The position numbers were made by a program, and so were the translations under genes. The notes under the pieces are model-generated. The model was not told the origin of the DNA. It worked only from the letters and a program-made list of their open reading frames with translations, and made no database searches. Of a stretch of DNA of 40,203 nucleotides, positions 1 to 8,336 are shown one piece after another. The DNA is from Brevinematales bacterium (lineage in GTDB: Bacteria > Spirochaetota > Brevinematia > DTOW01): assembly GCA_026415355.1 (NCBI GenBank), contig JAOAHF010000016.1, positions 1 to 40,203 of the forward strand, written 5' to 3'. The first letter of the stretch is position 1; every line of letters begins with the position of its first letter.

Positions 1-822
1 GGGATTGAAACGCCAAGAAATCGAATAGACCCATGCACGAATTATGAGTTTTTACCTACCCTTTCAGGGATTGAAACTCACTCTTGCTCTAGTTATGTCG
101 TAAGGCCCAAAAGCGTTTTTACCTACCCTTTCAGGGATTGAAACATCAGATACCTTTTCAAGGTTTTGACTACAGCAAATAGGTTTTTACCTACCCTTTC
201 AGGGATTGAAACGCTATCTTTAGCTTGAGAGCTTCATCAAAATCATCTAGTTTTTACCTACCCTTTCAGGGATTGAAACTCACTGATAGAAGGAGGTAGC
301 AAGTCTTCATCATAGGTTTTTACCTACCCTTTCAGGGATTGAAACAAGCAAAAAAAGAAAAGAAAAAAAAAAGAAAAGGACAGTTTTTACCTACCCTTTC
401 AGGGATTGAAACCGAGAGATCACTATGAAATCCCAGTGGTATGCATAGGGTTTTTACCTACCCTTTCAGGGATTGAAACACCTCGCTGAGCTTCCCGCTC
501 AGCCCTGATACCTTGGTTTTTACCTACCCTTTCAGGGATTGAAACCTAGGTTGCTGACGACCTGATACGTTTTTTCGTCTATCCTGTTTTTACCTACCCT
601 TTCAGGGATTGAAACTACTCCTCCTATGTGGTTTGTCGGGGCCGAGGTAGATGTTTTTACCTACCCTTTCAGGGATTGAAACGCATAGCAAGCAAGAGAG
701 GGTTGAAAGTAGAGAAAGAGTTTTTACCTACCCTTTCAGGGATTGAAACGAAATTGAATAGGTCCCAAAGCCCTCCTTGGGGGCGGCCCAAGGTTTTTAC
801 CTACCCTTTCAGGGATTGAAAC
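1..822 (+). CRISPR. CRISPR array, 13 repeats (first one partial), 12 spacers
   Basis: A 30-bp repeat beginning GTTTTTACC and ending GGGATTGAAAC occurs at 48, 115, 183, 250, 316, 383, 450, 516, 586, 653, 720 and 793. The last 11 bases of a further copy open the window. All complete copies look identical. Spacers are 36-40 nt except the last, which is 43 nt (750-792). Each repeat holds a short CCCT-TTC-AGGG hairpin followed by ATTGAAAC, the usual Cas6 site plus 8-nt 5' handle of type I/III systems. From this I infer left-to-right transcription with the leader and cas genes left of the window. The array stops after the intact copy at 793-822. Spacer 346-382 is almost pure purine, and the spacers at 480-515 and 750-792 contain perfect 7-bp hairpins. 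No cas gene is visible, so the subtype cannot be named. Confidence 0.98.
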
Positions 823-874
823 AATGCTCAACAGAAACTATCCAAACTACTACAGACTTTAGATAGTCCATAAG

Positions 875-903
875 TTGAAAACAACAAACGAAGTATTTAT
901 ATT
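875..903 (+). promoter_or_regulatory. Sigma70-type promoter of the decarboxylase gene
   Basis: TTGAAA (875-880), a 17-nt spacer and TATATT (898-903). Transcription would start near 910, leaving a leader of about 25 nt that includes the GGAGG ribosome binding site at 921-925. The promoter lies just past the last CRISPR repeat. Confidence 0.6.
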
Positions 904-934
904 ATTACGCAAATTATAATGGAGGATAAAAATA

Positions 935-2095
935 GTGGAAAAAGGAACGTCGAAAAAATCAGAAGCAAGAATTTTTACAGAAAAAGTATTCAAAAAAATT
1001 AAGCACGCAATCCCAAATCTTCTTCTAGAACATAAACCTCCTTTCCTAATAATCGATTCCTACACCATAAAGAAAAAATACTACGAACTTGTAAAAAATT
1101 TTCCAGACTTTAAAATCTATTACGCAGTCAAAGCAAATGATCATATAGAAGTGCTAAATGTCCTCGCTAGCATAGGAGCAAACTTTGAAGTAGCATCTGT
1201 TTCTGAAGTACTAAGATTAATAGAAATAGGCGTAGGCGGCAATAGAATGATAACAAGTAATCCTGTCAAGCCACCAGAGTTTATAGAAGTTTGTAGACAA
1301 GTAGGAATAAAATACCTATGCGTAGATTCAAAAGAAGAAATAGATAAAATAAAATACCTATTTCCAGAAGCAAACCTATACCTAAGATTAGAAATCGATA
1401 ACCCCGAAAGTACATGGCCACTAAGTGGTAAATTTGGCCTACTCATGGACGATGTTGAAGAACTAATATCATATGCAAAGAAAAGAAAAGTCAAACTAAT
1501 AGGATTAACATTCCACGCAGGATCTCAAAATAACTCACTTGAAAGTTTCGAAAAAGCACTAAAACTATCAAAACAAGTATTCGAAATAGCAGAAAAATAC
1601 AAAATACATATGAAACTACTAAACATAGGTGGAGGATTCCCTATTGATTACACTACAAAGTCTAAAAAAATAAAAGACTTCAAAAATAAAATATACAACC
1701 AACTAAAAATGTTTGGGAATTACAAAAACTTAATCCTACAAATGGAACCCGGTAGAAGAATAGTAGGTGAAGCTGGAGTACTAGTCTCAAGAGTCATAGG
1801 AAAAGCAACAAGAAATAAAGAAAATTGGATATATCTAGATGTAGGTGTATTTAACGGACTCATGGAAACAATCGGAGGAATAAATTATACCTTCAGAACA
1901 AACTCTAGAAAAAAAGAAAAAGTATGGAATATCGGAGGACCTTCTTGCGATAGCATGGATGTAATAGCAAAAGAAGTAATATTACCAGAACCAGATGTCA
2001 GCGACATAATCTACATACTTTCAACAGGTGCATACACAACAGTTTACGGCGCTCCTTTCAACGGATATAAAGTCCCACACGTAGTAGTTATATAA
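935..2095 (+). CDS. PLP-dependent ornithine/diaminopimelate-type decarboxylase, probably ornithine decarboxylase
   Basis: A 386-residue fold type III (alanine racemase-like barrel) decarboxylase. K66 in YYAVKAND is the Schiff-base lysine. H194 in FHAGSQ would stack on PLP. GGGF (232-235) and EPGR (271-274) bind the cofactor phosphate. The C-terminal GPSCDSMD (336-342) supplies the active-site Cys (338) and Asp of the ornithine decarboxylase branch; diaminopimelate decarboxylases usually have CE there. The likely reaction is ornithine to putrescine for polyamine synthesis, in the cytoplasm. Length fits eukaryote-type bacterial ODCs. The start is GTG at 935, set by GGAGG at 921-925. It stands alone, downstream of the CRISPR array and convergent with the PPDK-like gene. 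Lysine or carboxynorspermidine decarboxylase activity cannot be excluded from sequence alone. Confidence 0.85.
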   Translation: MEKGTSKKSEARIFTEKVFKKIKHAIPNLLLEHKPPFLIIDSYTIKKKYYELVKNFPDFKIYYAVKANDHIEVLNVLASIGANFEVASVSEVLRLIEIGVGGNRMITSNPVKPPEFIEVCRQVGIKYLCVDSKEEIDKIKYLFPEANLYLRLEIDNPESTWPLSGKFGLLMDDVEELISYAKKRKVKLIGLTFHAGSQNNSLESFEKALKLSKQVFEIAEKYKIHMKLLNIGGGFPIDYTTKSKKIKDFKNKIYNQLKMFGNYKNLILQMEPGRRIVGEAGVLVSRVIGKATRNKENWIYLDVGVFNGLMETIGGINYTFRTNSRKKEKVWNIGGPSCDSMDVIAKEVILPEPDVSDIIYILSTGAYTTVYGAPFNGYKVPHVVVI

Positions 2096-2240
2096 CCACA
2101 CTCGACTACTTGATAATCTTTCAAAAAACCCTAAACTTTAACCATTCACAAAACTTCAGTCATAAGAAAATGTAAATACCACGTTATCCATAAAATTACA
2201 AAATACTCACAACAGTACACTTATGTCAACAAATAATACT

Positions 2241-4835
2241 TCAAGATTTCAAAGCATTTATCTTTGCTATCGCTAGCTTAGCAAGTGGAATACTATATGG
2301 AGCAACAGAAACATAATCAAGACCTACATTTTTCAGAAATTCTATATTCCTCGGATCAGCTCCATGCTCTCCACAAAGCCCTATCTTCATATCAGGTCTA
2401 ACCATACGAGATCTCTGAACAGCAATAACTATAAGCTCTCCTACTTCCTCACCTAGCACCTTAAATGGATTATCATCAAGTATATCCATCTCCGTATAAT
2501 CAGGTAAGAAAGATGATATGTCATCTCTTGATAATCCATAAGTAGTTTGGGTAAGATCATTAGTACCAAAACTTATAAACTCCGCAAACATTGCTATCTT
2601 GTCAGAATGTAACGCAGCTGAAGGTATTTCTATCATCGAACCATATTTAACCGGTATATCTAATCCACTATTTGATATTATTTCATCAACAATTTCTTTT
2701 ATACCCCTTATCCTTCTACCTTCCATATACTTACCATAAATCGCAAAACTCAACTCTCTATAGTTCATAACAACAGGAATCATAATTTCAGGAATTGGCT
2801 CATAACCATTCTTCTTCACCTCTACTGCAGCTTCAGCTATAGCACTTGCTTGCATTTCATATATATCAGGATACGTTATGGCAACTCTTACACCTCTATG
2901 CCCTAACATCGGATTAACTTCCTTCTTAAGATTACATATTTCCTCTAGTTCCTCTAGGGTTATTTTATACTTCTTTGATTTCAGAAACTCATACAATTCC
3001 CTTAACTCCTTGTCATTATGAGGTAAAAACTCATGTAACGGTGCATCAAGCAACCTAATAGTAACAGGTTCCCCACTCATTGCTACGAATAAATCCATAA
3101 AATCCTTCTTTTGGAATTCCTTAAGGATTGAAAGTATTTCCTTTCTTTTCTCAGGGCTATTAGATATTATAAGTTCCTGGAATATAGGTAATCTTTCCTT
3201 ATCAAAAAACATATGCTCAGTTCTACAAAGTCCAATACCATTTGCGCCGAGTTTTCTTGATAACATAGCTTCTCTTGGCTGATCTGCGTTAGCCCTAACT
3301 ACAAAGTTAGGATATATATATTTATCAACTATTTTAAGCACATCCATAAGACCATTTCTATCAAAATCAGGCTCAACCGTTTTAACTTCACCAAAATAAA
3401 TCTTTGGAGACTCATAAAACGGAACTTCAAGCGTTATATAATCTCCCTCCTTAACTACTATACCATCAATTTCAAAACTATCAGCATTAAGCTTTATCTT
3501 AGGATTTACCAAACTAACCTTACCCAAAGACCTAGCAACGACAGGAGCATGAGATGCATACCCACCCTCCGTTGTTAAAACTCCTTGACCAACTTCTATT
3601 GCTTTGACATCTTCAGCATAAGTAGCTGGCATAACCAATATAAGCCTATTGTCTAATCCCATCTTCAAAGCCCTATTATACTCATCCATAAGCCTTTCAG
3701 TTGAAAAGAAAACTCTACCTGTCGCAACACCTGGTGACCCTGCTATCCCACCCGAAACATATCGAACCTTGTTCTTCTTTATCCATTCTATATCAATAGT
3801 TTTGTGAAGCAACTCAACAAGATGCCCAGGATTTATCCTATCTATTATGAATTTCTCATCAATTATCCCCTTCTTCAACAAATCCATATAGAGTTTTATA
3901 TCAGCCTGAGAAGATTTATTTTGAACAGTGTCTTGCTCTATAACCCAAACTTTACCCATCTCCCTGACAACCATAACATACCTTATCTCCTTGTACCTCT
4001 CCTCCAAAAGTCTTGCATACTTGTGTAACTCATCAACTGTCTCCTTATCTAAAGTGTTAATATCAATTCCAGTACCTTCATCATCTCTTATAAAGTAATC
4101 CTTAATAAAAGCCTTACCCTGAATAGTCGGATCCCCAGTAACTATATTCCTAGTGAAAAAATATCCAGTAAAAGAACTTGGAGAATAATTACCTAAAACC
4201 ATATCTTGAACCAAAACACCCATGTCAACATCAGTATTTATCTTAGCTATAGCAGATATCTGCTTTAAAACATATGATATCCTCTCTTCAAGATCACTAG
4301 GAATATTCTTTTCAATACCTTCCTTATCGTGCTTAAGCCTCTCCTTAAGCTTATCAAGAGAAAGAGTTTTAAGATCATCAGGTTCAGGAAGAGATGTAAA
4401 AATATCAGGCCTATACTCAGCTCCAAATCTGGCCATCTCCTCCAAAAATGAACAGTACGCAATATAAGCAAACTTTTCATCAACTCTTTCCTTTAGCAAT
4501 TCAAATGTTTCATCATTTATACCTATAAACCTAACACCCGGGAATTTAACTAATCTTAAATCAGGACTCACAACTAACTTAAGAAATAACGGAGCTTCTG
4601 GATCCCCAAGTTTCCTACCAGTTATTTTCGATATGTCCTTCACATATTCAAGTATTAAATTTATAGTCTTAACATCAAGAGACTTAACCCTCTCACTATC
4701 TATTATAAATCCAGGTGGTATCGGCATCTTTGAATCAACAAGTTCCTGTATCCTTTGACCTCTAATACCTATTTTTGAATCAGAAGTAGGTTTAGTCTTA
4801 AAACCATCTTGACTAAAAAAATATATACCACTCAT
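2241..4835 (-). CDS. ppdK: Pyruvate phosphate dikinase-like protein with a degenerate ATP-grasp site
   Basis: The 864 residues align along the whole length of PPDK (usually about 875). The swivelling phospho-His domain is intact (GGYASHAPVVAR, His429). So is the PEP/pyruvate barrel: GIGLCRTEHMFF at 534-544, GHRG at 645, FGTNDLTQ at 756-763 and the catalytic Cys821 in CGEHGADP. The N-terminal nucleotide-binding domain keeps fold markers (LVQDMVLGNYS, FFTRNIVTGD) but not the nucleotide-binding residues. The usual GGKGxNLAEM reads GIRGQRIQEL, the SVRSG arginine motif reads KLVVS, and the LQTRNG segment reads IEQDTVQ. It is therefore recognisable as PPDK, but ordinary ATP-driven chemistry is doubtful. 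It is monocistronic, with GAGGAA upstream of the ATG. It may serve as a PEP-linked phosphocarrier or use another donor; that is inference. Confidence 0.85.
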   Translation of the reverse strand: MSGIYFFSQDGFKTKPTSDSKIGIRGQRIQELVDSKMPIPPGFIIDSERVKSLDVKTINLILEYVKDISKITGRKLGDPEAPLFLKLVVSPDLRLVKFPGVRFIGINDETFELLKERVDEKFAYIAYCSFLEEMARFGAEYRPDIFTSLPEPDDLKTLSLDKLKERLKHDKEGIEKNIPSDLEERISYVLKQISAIAKINTDVDMGVLVQDMVLGNYSPSSFTGYFFTRNIVTGDPTIQGKAFIKDYFIRDDEGTGIDINTLDKETVDELHKYARLLEERYKEIRYVMVVREMGKVWVIEQDTVQNKSSQADIKLYMDLLKKGIIDEKFIIDRINPGHLVELLHKTIDIEWIKKNKVRYVSGGIAGSPGVATGRVFFSTERLMDEYNRALKMGLDNRLILVMPATYAEDVKAIEVGQGVLTTEGGYASHAPVVARSLGKVSLVNPKIKLNADSFEIDGIVVKEGDYITLEVPFYESPKIYFGEVKTVEPDFDRNGLMDVLKIVDKYIYPNFVVRANADQPREAMLSRKLGANGIGLCRTEHMFFDKERLPIFQELIISNSPEKRKEILSILKEFQKKDFMDLFVAMSGEPVTIRLLDAPLHEFLPHNDKELRELYEFLKSKKYKITLEELEEICNLKKEVNPMLGHRGVRVAITYPDIYEMQASAIAEAAVEVKKNGYEPIPEIMIPVVMNYRELSFAIYGKYMEGRRIRGIKEIVDEIISNSGLDIPVKYGSMIEIPSAALHSDKIAMFAEFISFGTNDLTQTTYGLSRDDISSFLPDYTEMDILDDNPFKVLGEEVGELIVIAVQRSRMVRPDMKIGLCGEHGADPRNIEFLKNVGLDYVSVAPYSIPLAKLAIAKINALKS

Positions 4836-4870
4836 ATCTTTTCCTCACTTAAAATTTTTCTAATATCTAA

Positions 4871-4899
4871 GTTTTAAACAAAAGTCCCATAGATTTCAA
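4871..4899 (-). promoter_or_regulatory. Promoter of the PPDK-like gene
   Basis: On the minus strand, TTGAAA (4899-4894) and TAAAAC (4876-4871) are 17 nt apart. The start would fall near 4864, about 30 nt before the ATG at 4835, with a GAGGAA Shine-Dalgarno in between. Confidence 0.45.
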
Positions 4900-5146
4900 T
4901 AAATTCTGAAAACTACACCAAATTACCACTGAGAGTACTCAAAAAATGTTTATGATGCTTATGAGTACCTGTATCCTGATGTGTACATCTTTGCAAGTGT
5001 TGTAAAAATATAAAAAAATTCTTATTTCTATTCTCCATAAACATTACAAAATCTAACATCCCCATCACAACCACTACCTATCAATTTCTATATACCCCAC
5101 TTCTAACCATCTTATCATACAACATTTGAAATTACCCATAAACTTC

Positions 5147-5480
5147 TCAAAACTCCATATCTAATTGATACCTGTAATTCCCAAATCCTCCTAACACCTC
5201 ACTCAAAGAATACTTAACCTCTTTGCCTATTCCACCCATCAACCACCTCTCAACCTTTTTCAAAAAATACATCACCTCAAACATCACACCACCAATCCCA
5301 CCTCTCATCTCACCTAAATTCTCAACACGATAATGTATGCTTGATACACTTGTCAATTATTCTTTTTCTCGTTGTATATCTCTTTAACAACTCTCAAGAA
5401 AAATATCACATCAGAATTATTATTCTAACCTACTTTCACAAACTCATTCTTCTTCCTACCTAATCTCTAAAGATATACAG
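5147..5480 (-). pseudogene. Possible decayed gene remnant in a 700-bp gene-poor stretch
   Basis: The interval 4836-5543 has no convincing intact gene. The minus strand from about 5480 down to 5147 reads as coding-like peptide pieces broken by stops: RLGRKKNEFVKVG, stop, then NSDVIFFLRVVKEIYNEKKNN, stop. A final 55-60 residue piece contains GGIGGVMFEVMYFLKKVERW and ends GGFGNYRYQLDMEF at 5147. The only start for the last piece is a TTG without a ribosome binding site. Strong strand asymmetry (G-rich minus strand) supports former coding. I do not recognise the family. The rest of the interval (about 4900-5146) is AT-rich, and nothing else is seen in it. Confidence 0.3.
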
Positions 5481-5506
5481 CGATTTTTAGAACACTCTCA
5501 TACTAC

Positions 5507-5535
5507 TTGAAACTTAATCTAGAATTTGTTATAAT
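5507..5535 (+). promoter_or_regulatory. Strong promoter giving a leaderless mRNA
   Basis: TTGAAA (5507-5512), a 17-nt spacer and a consensus TATAAT (5530-5535). The ATG at 5544 lies only 8 nt after the -10 box. Transcription should therefore begin within one or two bases of the start codon, leaving no room for a Shine-Dalgarno site. Confidence 0.7.
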
Positions 5536-5543
5536 AATTCTGT

Positions 5544-5885
5544 ATGGCTGTGGAGAGAGTAAACTTAAATCCCAACATAAATTCAAACATAGTTTCAAAT
5601 GTAGTCCCAGAACCAAACAATAGAAGAGAAGCAAATAACCAAAGACAAACCCAACAAGCTCAGCAAGAAGTTATAGTAGATATAACAAAAACCCAGCAAA
5701 ATAACGAAGAAATGAAAAATTTGGCTTCAACCTTCGAAAAAGCAGGTAATGCTTATGAACAAATGTCAAGACCACAAAGTGCTATAACAGCATACCAAAC
5801 TTCTTATACTCTAAATCCCTCACCAGACATTGTTCAAAAAGTCGATGATCTAGCAGCTAGGATTTCTAGCGAAGGAAAAGTATAA
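5544..5885 (+). CDS. Small hypothetical protein, Asn/Gln-rich N-terminus with TPR-like C-terminus
   Basis: This 113-residue protein is not recognised by family. Residues 7-55 are rich in Asn and Gln and look disordered. Residues 56-110 form an amphipathic helical pair (ASTFEKAGNAYEQMSRPQSA, then TSYTLNPSPDIVQKVDDLA) that resembles one and a half tetratricopeptide repeats. There is no signal peptide or membrane segment, so it is probably cytoplasmic and perhaps a protein-binding adaptor. It starts at the ATG 8 nt after a strong -10 box and ends 6 nt before nnr, so the two are likely one transcript. The coding prediction is supported by the promoter and the tight junction; the function is unknown. 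Confidence 0.7.
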   Translation: MAVERVNLNPNINSNIVSNVVPEPNNRREANNQRQTQQAQQEVIVDITKTQQNNEEMKNLASTFEKAGNAYEQMSRPQSAITAYQTSYTLNPSPDIVQKVDDLAARISSEGKV

Positions 5886-5891
5886 AACTTG

Positions 5892-7517
5892 ATGAAAATT
5901 CTCTCAACTGAAGACGCAAAATTTATCGACATTACATTGTCTAATTCCTACTCCATCAACGAATTAGTACTAATGGAAAATGCAGGTAACGACGTCTACC
6001 ATATTATCAAAAGTATTCTAGGTGATAACTTATCCAATTACCTGTTTCTAGTATTTTGTGGAGTTGGAAATAATGGAGGAGACGGTTTAGTAGTCTCTAG
6101 AAAATTACTAAAGGATACTAATAATGTATTCACTTTCATAATAGGTGATGTATCACGTTTCACAAACTCAGCAAAAACAAATTACAAAATACTATCAAAA
6201 ATCACAAATAACATATGGATCCTCAAAAATAAAACTACCACAAAACAAAACAAAGAAGATCATAATTCTCAAAATGAAACACTAAGTCATAATAACATTA
6301 GTAGATCATTGGAAAACAATATCAAGAATCTCATCTACAACTATGGTATCTCTCTAAAGACTATAGTCATAGATGCTTTAGTAGGTATAGGAATAAAACA
6401 ACCTTTAAGAGAACCAATTTTGAGTACTGTCAGATTCATAAATAGCCTTAAAGAAAGGGGTGCTATAGTATTTAGTATTGATGTACCTTCAGGTTTTATT
6501 GCATCCTTGGATAAAGGAGATATACTATCAACTAAAGATATCGTAAACGCTGATTATACTATAACTTTCTTTTCTCTGAAAGCAGGAATGTTTTTACCAG
6601 AAATAAAACAAATAACGGGACAAATTATAGTATCAACCCTTGGATTTAGAGAAGAAATTATAGATAGTATATCAAATAGCAAAATTAACTACCTTAAACA
6701 TACCTACCCCCTACCTAAAAGACCCATTTCTAATAACAAAAGTAGCAACGGCAGAGTTATAGTAGTAGGCGGTAGCGACAAGTACTTTGGTGCAGCTATG
6801 TTAGCAGTAAAAGGAGCAACAAAAACTGGTGTTGGCTATATAATAGCAATAGTACCCGAAAAGTTTAACTCAACTATTAAATCATTCACACCAGATATAG
6901 TATCAATACCAGTCCCTTCCCAAAATAGAAGTCACTTCTCAAAAGAAGATCTCAAATTCATCCTAAACTCTAACATCATAAAAAAACAAGATGTAATCAT
7001 ACTAGGAAATGGTATAGATCAAAATGAAGATACCATAGAGTTTGTAAAAGAGTTTCTACTCAATATCCCAAACACCATAGTCCTAGATGCAGATGGAATA
7101 AACATAATTGCCAGAGATAGGAATTTGCTAAACAAAATCAAAGGTAGAAATAACATAATTATCACACCACATCTCCTTGAGTTTTCAAGAATATTAGATA
7201 CTGATATATCAGAAGTATTGAGTAAACCATTTTCTTACGGTAAAAAATTTGTAGAAGAATTTAAGATAAATCTAGTACTAAAAGATAACGTAGAGTATAT
7301 CTTCTTCTACGATGGAGAAATATGGATCTACGATGGTAACACCACCTTATTAGCTAGAGCAGGAACAGGAGACATCCTAGCAGGACTAATAGGTGGCAAC
7401 GTAGCATTCACAAAAAACATAAAAGAAGGAGTTAAGTTAGCAATCGTAATGCTAGGAGAAATATCAAAAAGATGGAATGATAACATCTTATACCCTAGCC
7501 CACTAGATCTAATCTAA
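5892..7517 (+). CDS. nnr: Bifunctional NAD(P)H-hydrate epimerase / ADP-dependent NAD(P)H-hydrate dehydratase
   Basis: A two-domain metabolite-repair enzyme of 541 residues that restores NAD(P)H from its damaged hydrates. The N-terminal YjeF_N epimerase domain shows ENAGNDVY (29-36), GVGNNGGDG (57-65), DALVGIG and SIDVPSGF. The C-terminal ribokinase-like dehydratase starts around residue 275 (GRVIVVGGSD) and carries ILGNGID, VLDADGINI, ITPHLLEFSRIL and the signature GTGDILAG near residue 490. A Lys/Asn/Gln-rich insert around residues 110-150 makes it a little longer than usual. An upstream TTG at 5889 is in frame, but the ATG at 5892 is the simpler start. It follows the small unknown gene and probably shares its promoter. 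Confidence 0.93.
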   Translation: MKILSTEDAKFIDITLSNSYSINELVLMENAGNDVYHIIKSILGDNLSNYLFLVFCGVGNNGGDGLVVSRKLLKDTNNVFTFIIGDVSRFTNSAKTNYKILSKITNNIWILKNKTTTKQNKEDHNSQNETLSHNNISRSLENNIKNLIYNYGISLKTIVIDALVGIGIKQPLREPILSTVRFINSLKERGAIVFSIDVPSGFIASLDKGDILSTKDIVNADYTITFFSLKAGMFLPEIKQITGQIIVSTLGFREEIIDSISNSKINYLKHTYPLPKRPISNNKSSNGRVIVVGGSDKYFGAAMLAVKGATKTGVGYIIAIVPEKFNSTIKSFTPDIVSIPVPSQNRSHFSKEDLKFILNSNIIKKQDVIILGNGIDQNEDTIEFVKEFLLNIPNTIVLDADGINIIARDRNLLNKIKGRNNIIITPHLLEFSRILDTDISEVLSKPFSYGKKFVEEFKINLVLKDNVEYIFFYDGEIWIYDGNTTLLARAGTGDILAGLIGGNVAFTKNIKEGVKLAIVMLGEISKRWNDNILYPSPLDLI

Positions 7518-7574
7518 ATACAAAAATTTACTAACACAAAATAACAAAAATTCATATTATATTTTTGTAAATAT

Positions 7575-7604
7575 TTGAAAAAATATAATTTTTTGTTTTA
7601 GAAT
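7575..7604 (+). promoter_or_regulatory. Promoter of the sulfate-assimilation run
   Basis: TTGAAA (7575-7580), an 18-nt spacer and TAGAAT (7599-7604). The start near 7611 leaves a leader of about 16 nt with GAGG at 7618-7621 before the cysH ATG. No riboswitch fits in so short a leader. This is the only obvious promoter before 14718, so cysH through cobA-hemD is probably one transcript. Confidence 0.6.
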
Positions 7605-7626
7605 ATTTTACCAACTTGAGGTAGTT

Positions 7627-8328
7627 ATGAAAATAGATTTTGAGTCTCTAAAAGCAGATGAGGTTATAAGGTGGGCTTTGAATGAATTCAAAGACAAGGT
7701 AGCTTTATCATCGAGTTTTAGTGCAGAAGATGTAGTTATAATAGACATGATGATAAGTATAGGTGAAGAGTTAGGTTTAAATCCTAATATCTTTACAATA
7801 GATACCGGAAGACTACCCAATGAGACCTATGAAATTATTGATAGAATTAGAGACAGATATAAAATCGAGATTAAAGTTTACTTCCCTAACTATAAGGAAG
7901 TTGAAGAAATGGTTAATAAATACAGAATGAATTTATTTTACGAAAGCATTGAAAAGAGAAAATTGTGCTGTGAAATAAGAAAGGTAAAACCTTTAAAAAG
8001 AGCACTCGAAGGATTAAATGCTTGGATTACTGGGCTAAGGAGAGAACAATCCATAACAAGAAAAGATATAAAAAAAGTAGAAATAGATGATATTCACAAT
8101 GGTATATACAAAATAAATCCTATTGCTGACTGGTCTGAAGTGATGGTATGGAATTACATCAAAGAAAAGAAACTTCCCTATAATACCCTTTATGACAAAG
8201 GGTACACTAGTATAGGATGCGAACCATGTACTAGAGCTATAAAAAGAACGGAAGACATAAGAAATGGAAGATGGTGGTGGGAATCTCCAGAACACAAAGA
8301 ATGTGGTATACACACTAAGAAATTTTAG
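7627..8328 (+). CDS. cysH: Adenylylsulfate (APS) reductase, thioredoxin-dependent, [4Fe-4S] type
   Basis: The 233 residues match the CysH family, which reduces activated sulfate to sulfite in the cytoplasm. The PP-loop-like site is SSSFSAEDVV (28-37), followed by FTIDTGRLPNETYE and ITGLRREQS. The paired cysteines C114-C115 and C198-x2-C201 form the CC...CxxC [4Fe-4S] signature of enzymes that use APS rather than PAPS. Cys226 in KECGIH is the redox-active C-terminal cysteine. No APS kinase (CysC) is seen, which agrees with direct APS reduction. It is the first gene of the run, 8 nt before cysD, with GAGG ahead of the ATG. Confidence 0.93.
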   Translation: MKIDFESLKADEVIRWALNEFKDKVALSSSFSAEDVVIIDMMISIGEELGLNPNIFTIDTGRLPNETYEIIDRIRDRYKIEIKVYFPNYKEVEEMVNKYRMNLFYESIEKRKLCCEIRKVKPLKRALEGLNAWITGLRREQSITRKDIKKVEIDDIHNGIYKINPIADWSEVMVWNYIKEKKLPYNTLYDKGYTSIGCEPCTRAIKRTEDIRNGRWWWESPEHKECGIHTKKF

Positions 8329-8336
8329 GAGGATGT

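Noticed and set aside
12-792. Similarity between first and last spacers (AAATCGAATAG / AAATTGAATAG)
   Set aside because: The match is short and imperfect, so chance in AT-rich spacers is likely.
628-819. Short open frame across CRISPR repeats
   Set aside because: It is made of repeats and spacers and has no ribosome binding site; it is an accident of the array.
866-881. Possible degenerate terminal CRISPR repeat (AGTTGAAAAC)
   Set aside because: Only the last few bases resemble the repeat, and TTGAAA here is better explained as the -35 box of the decarboxylase promoter.
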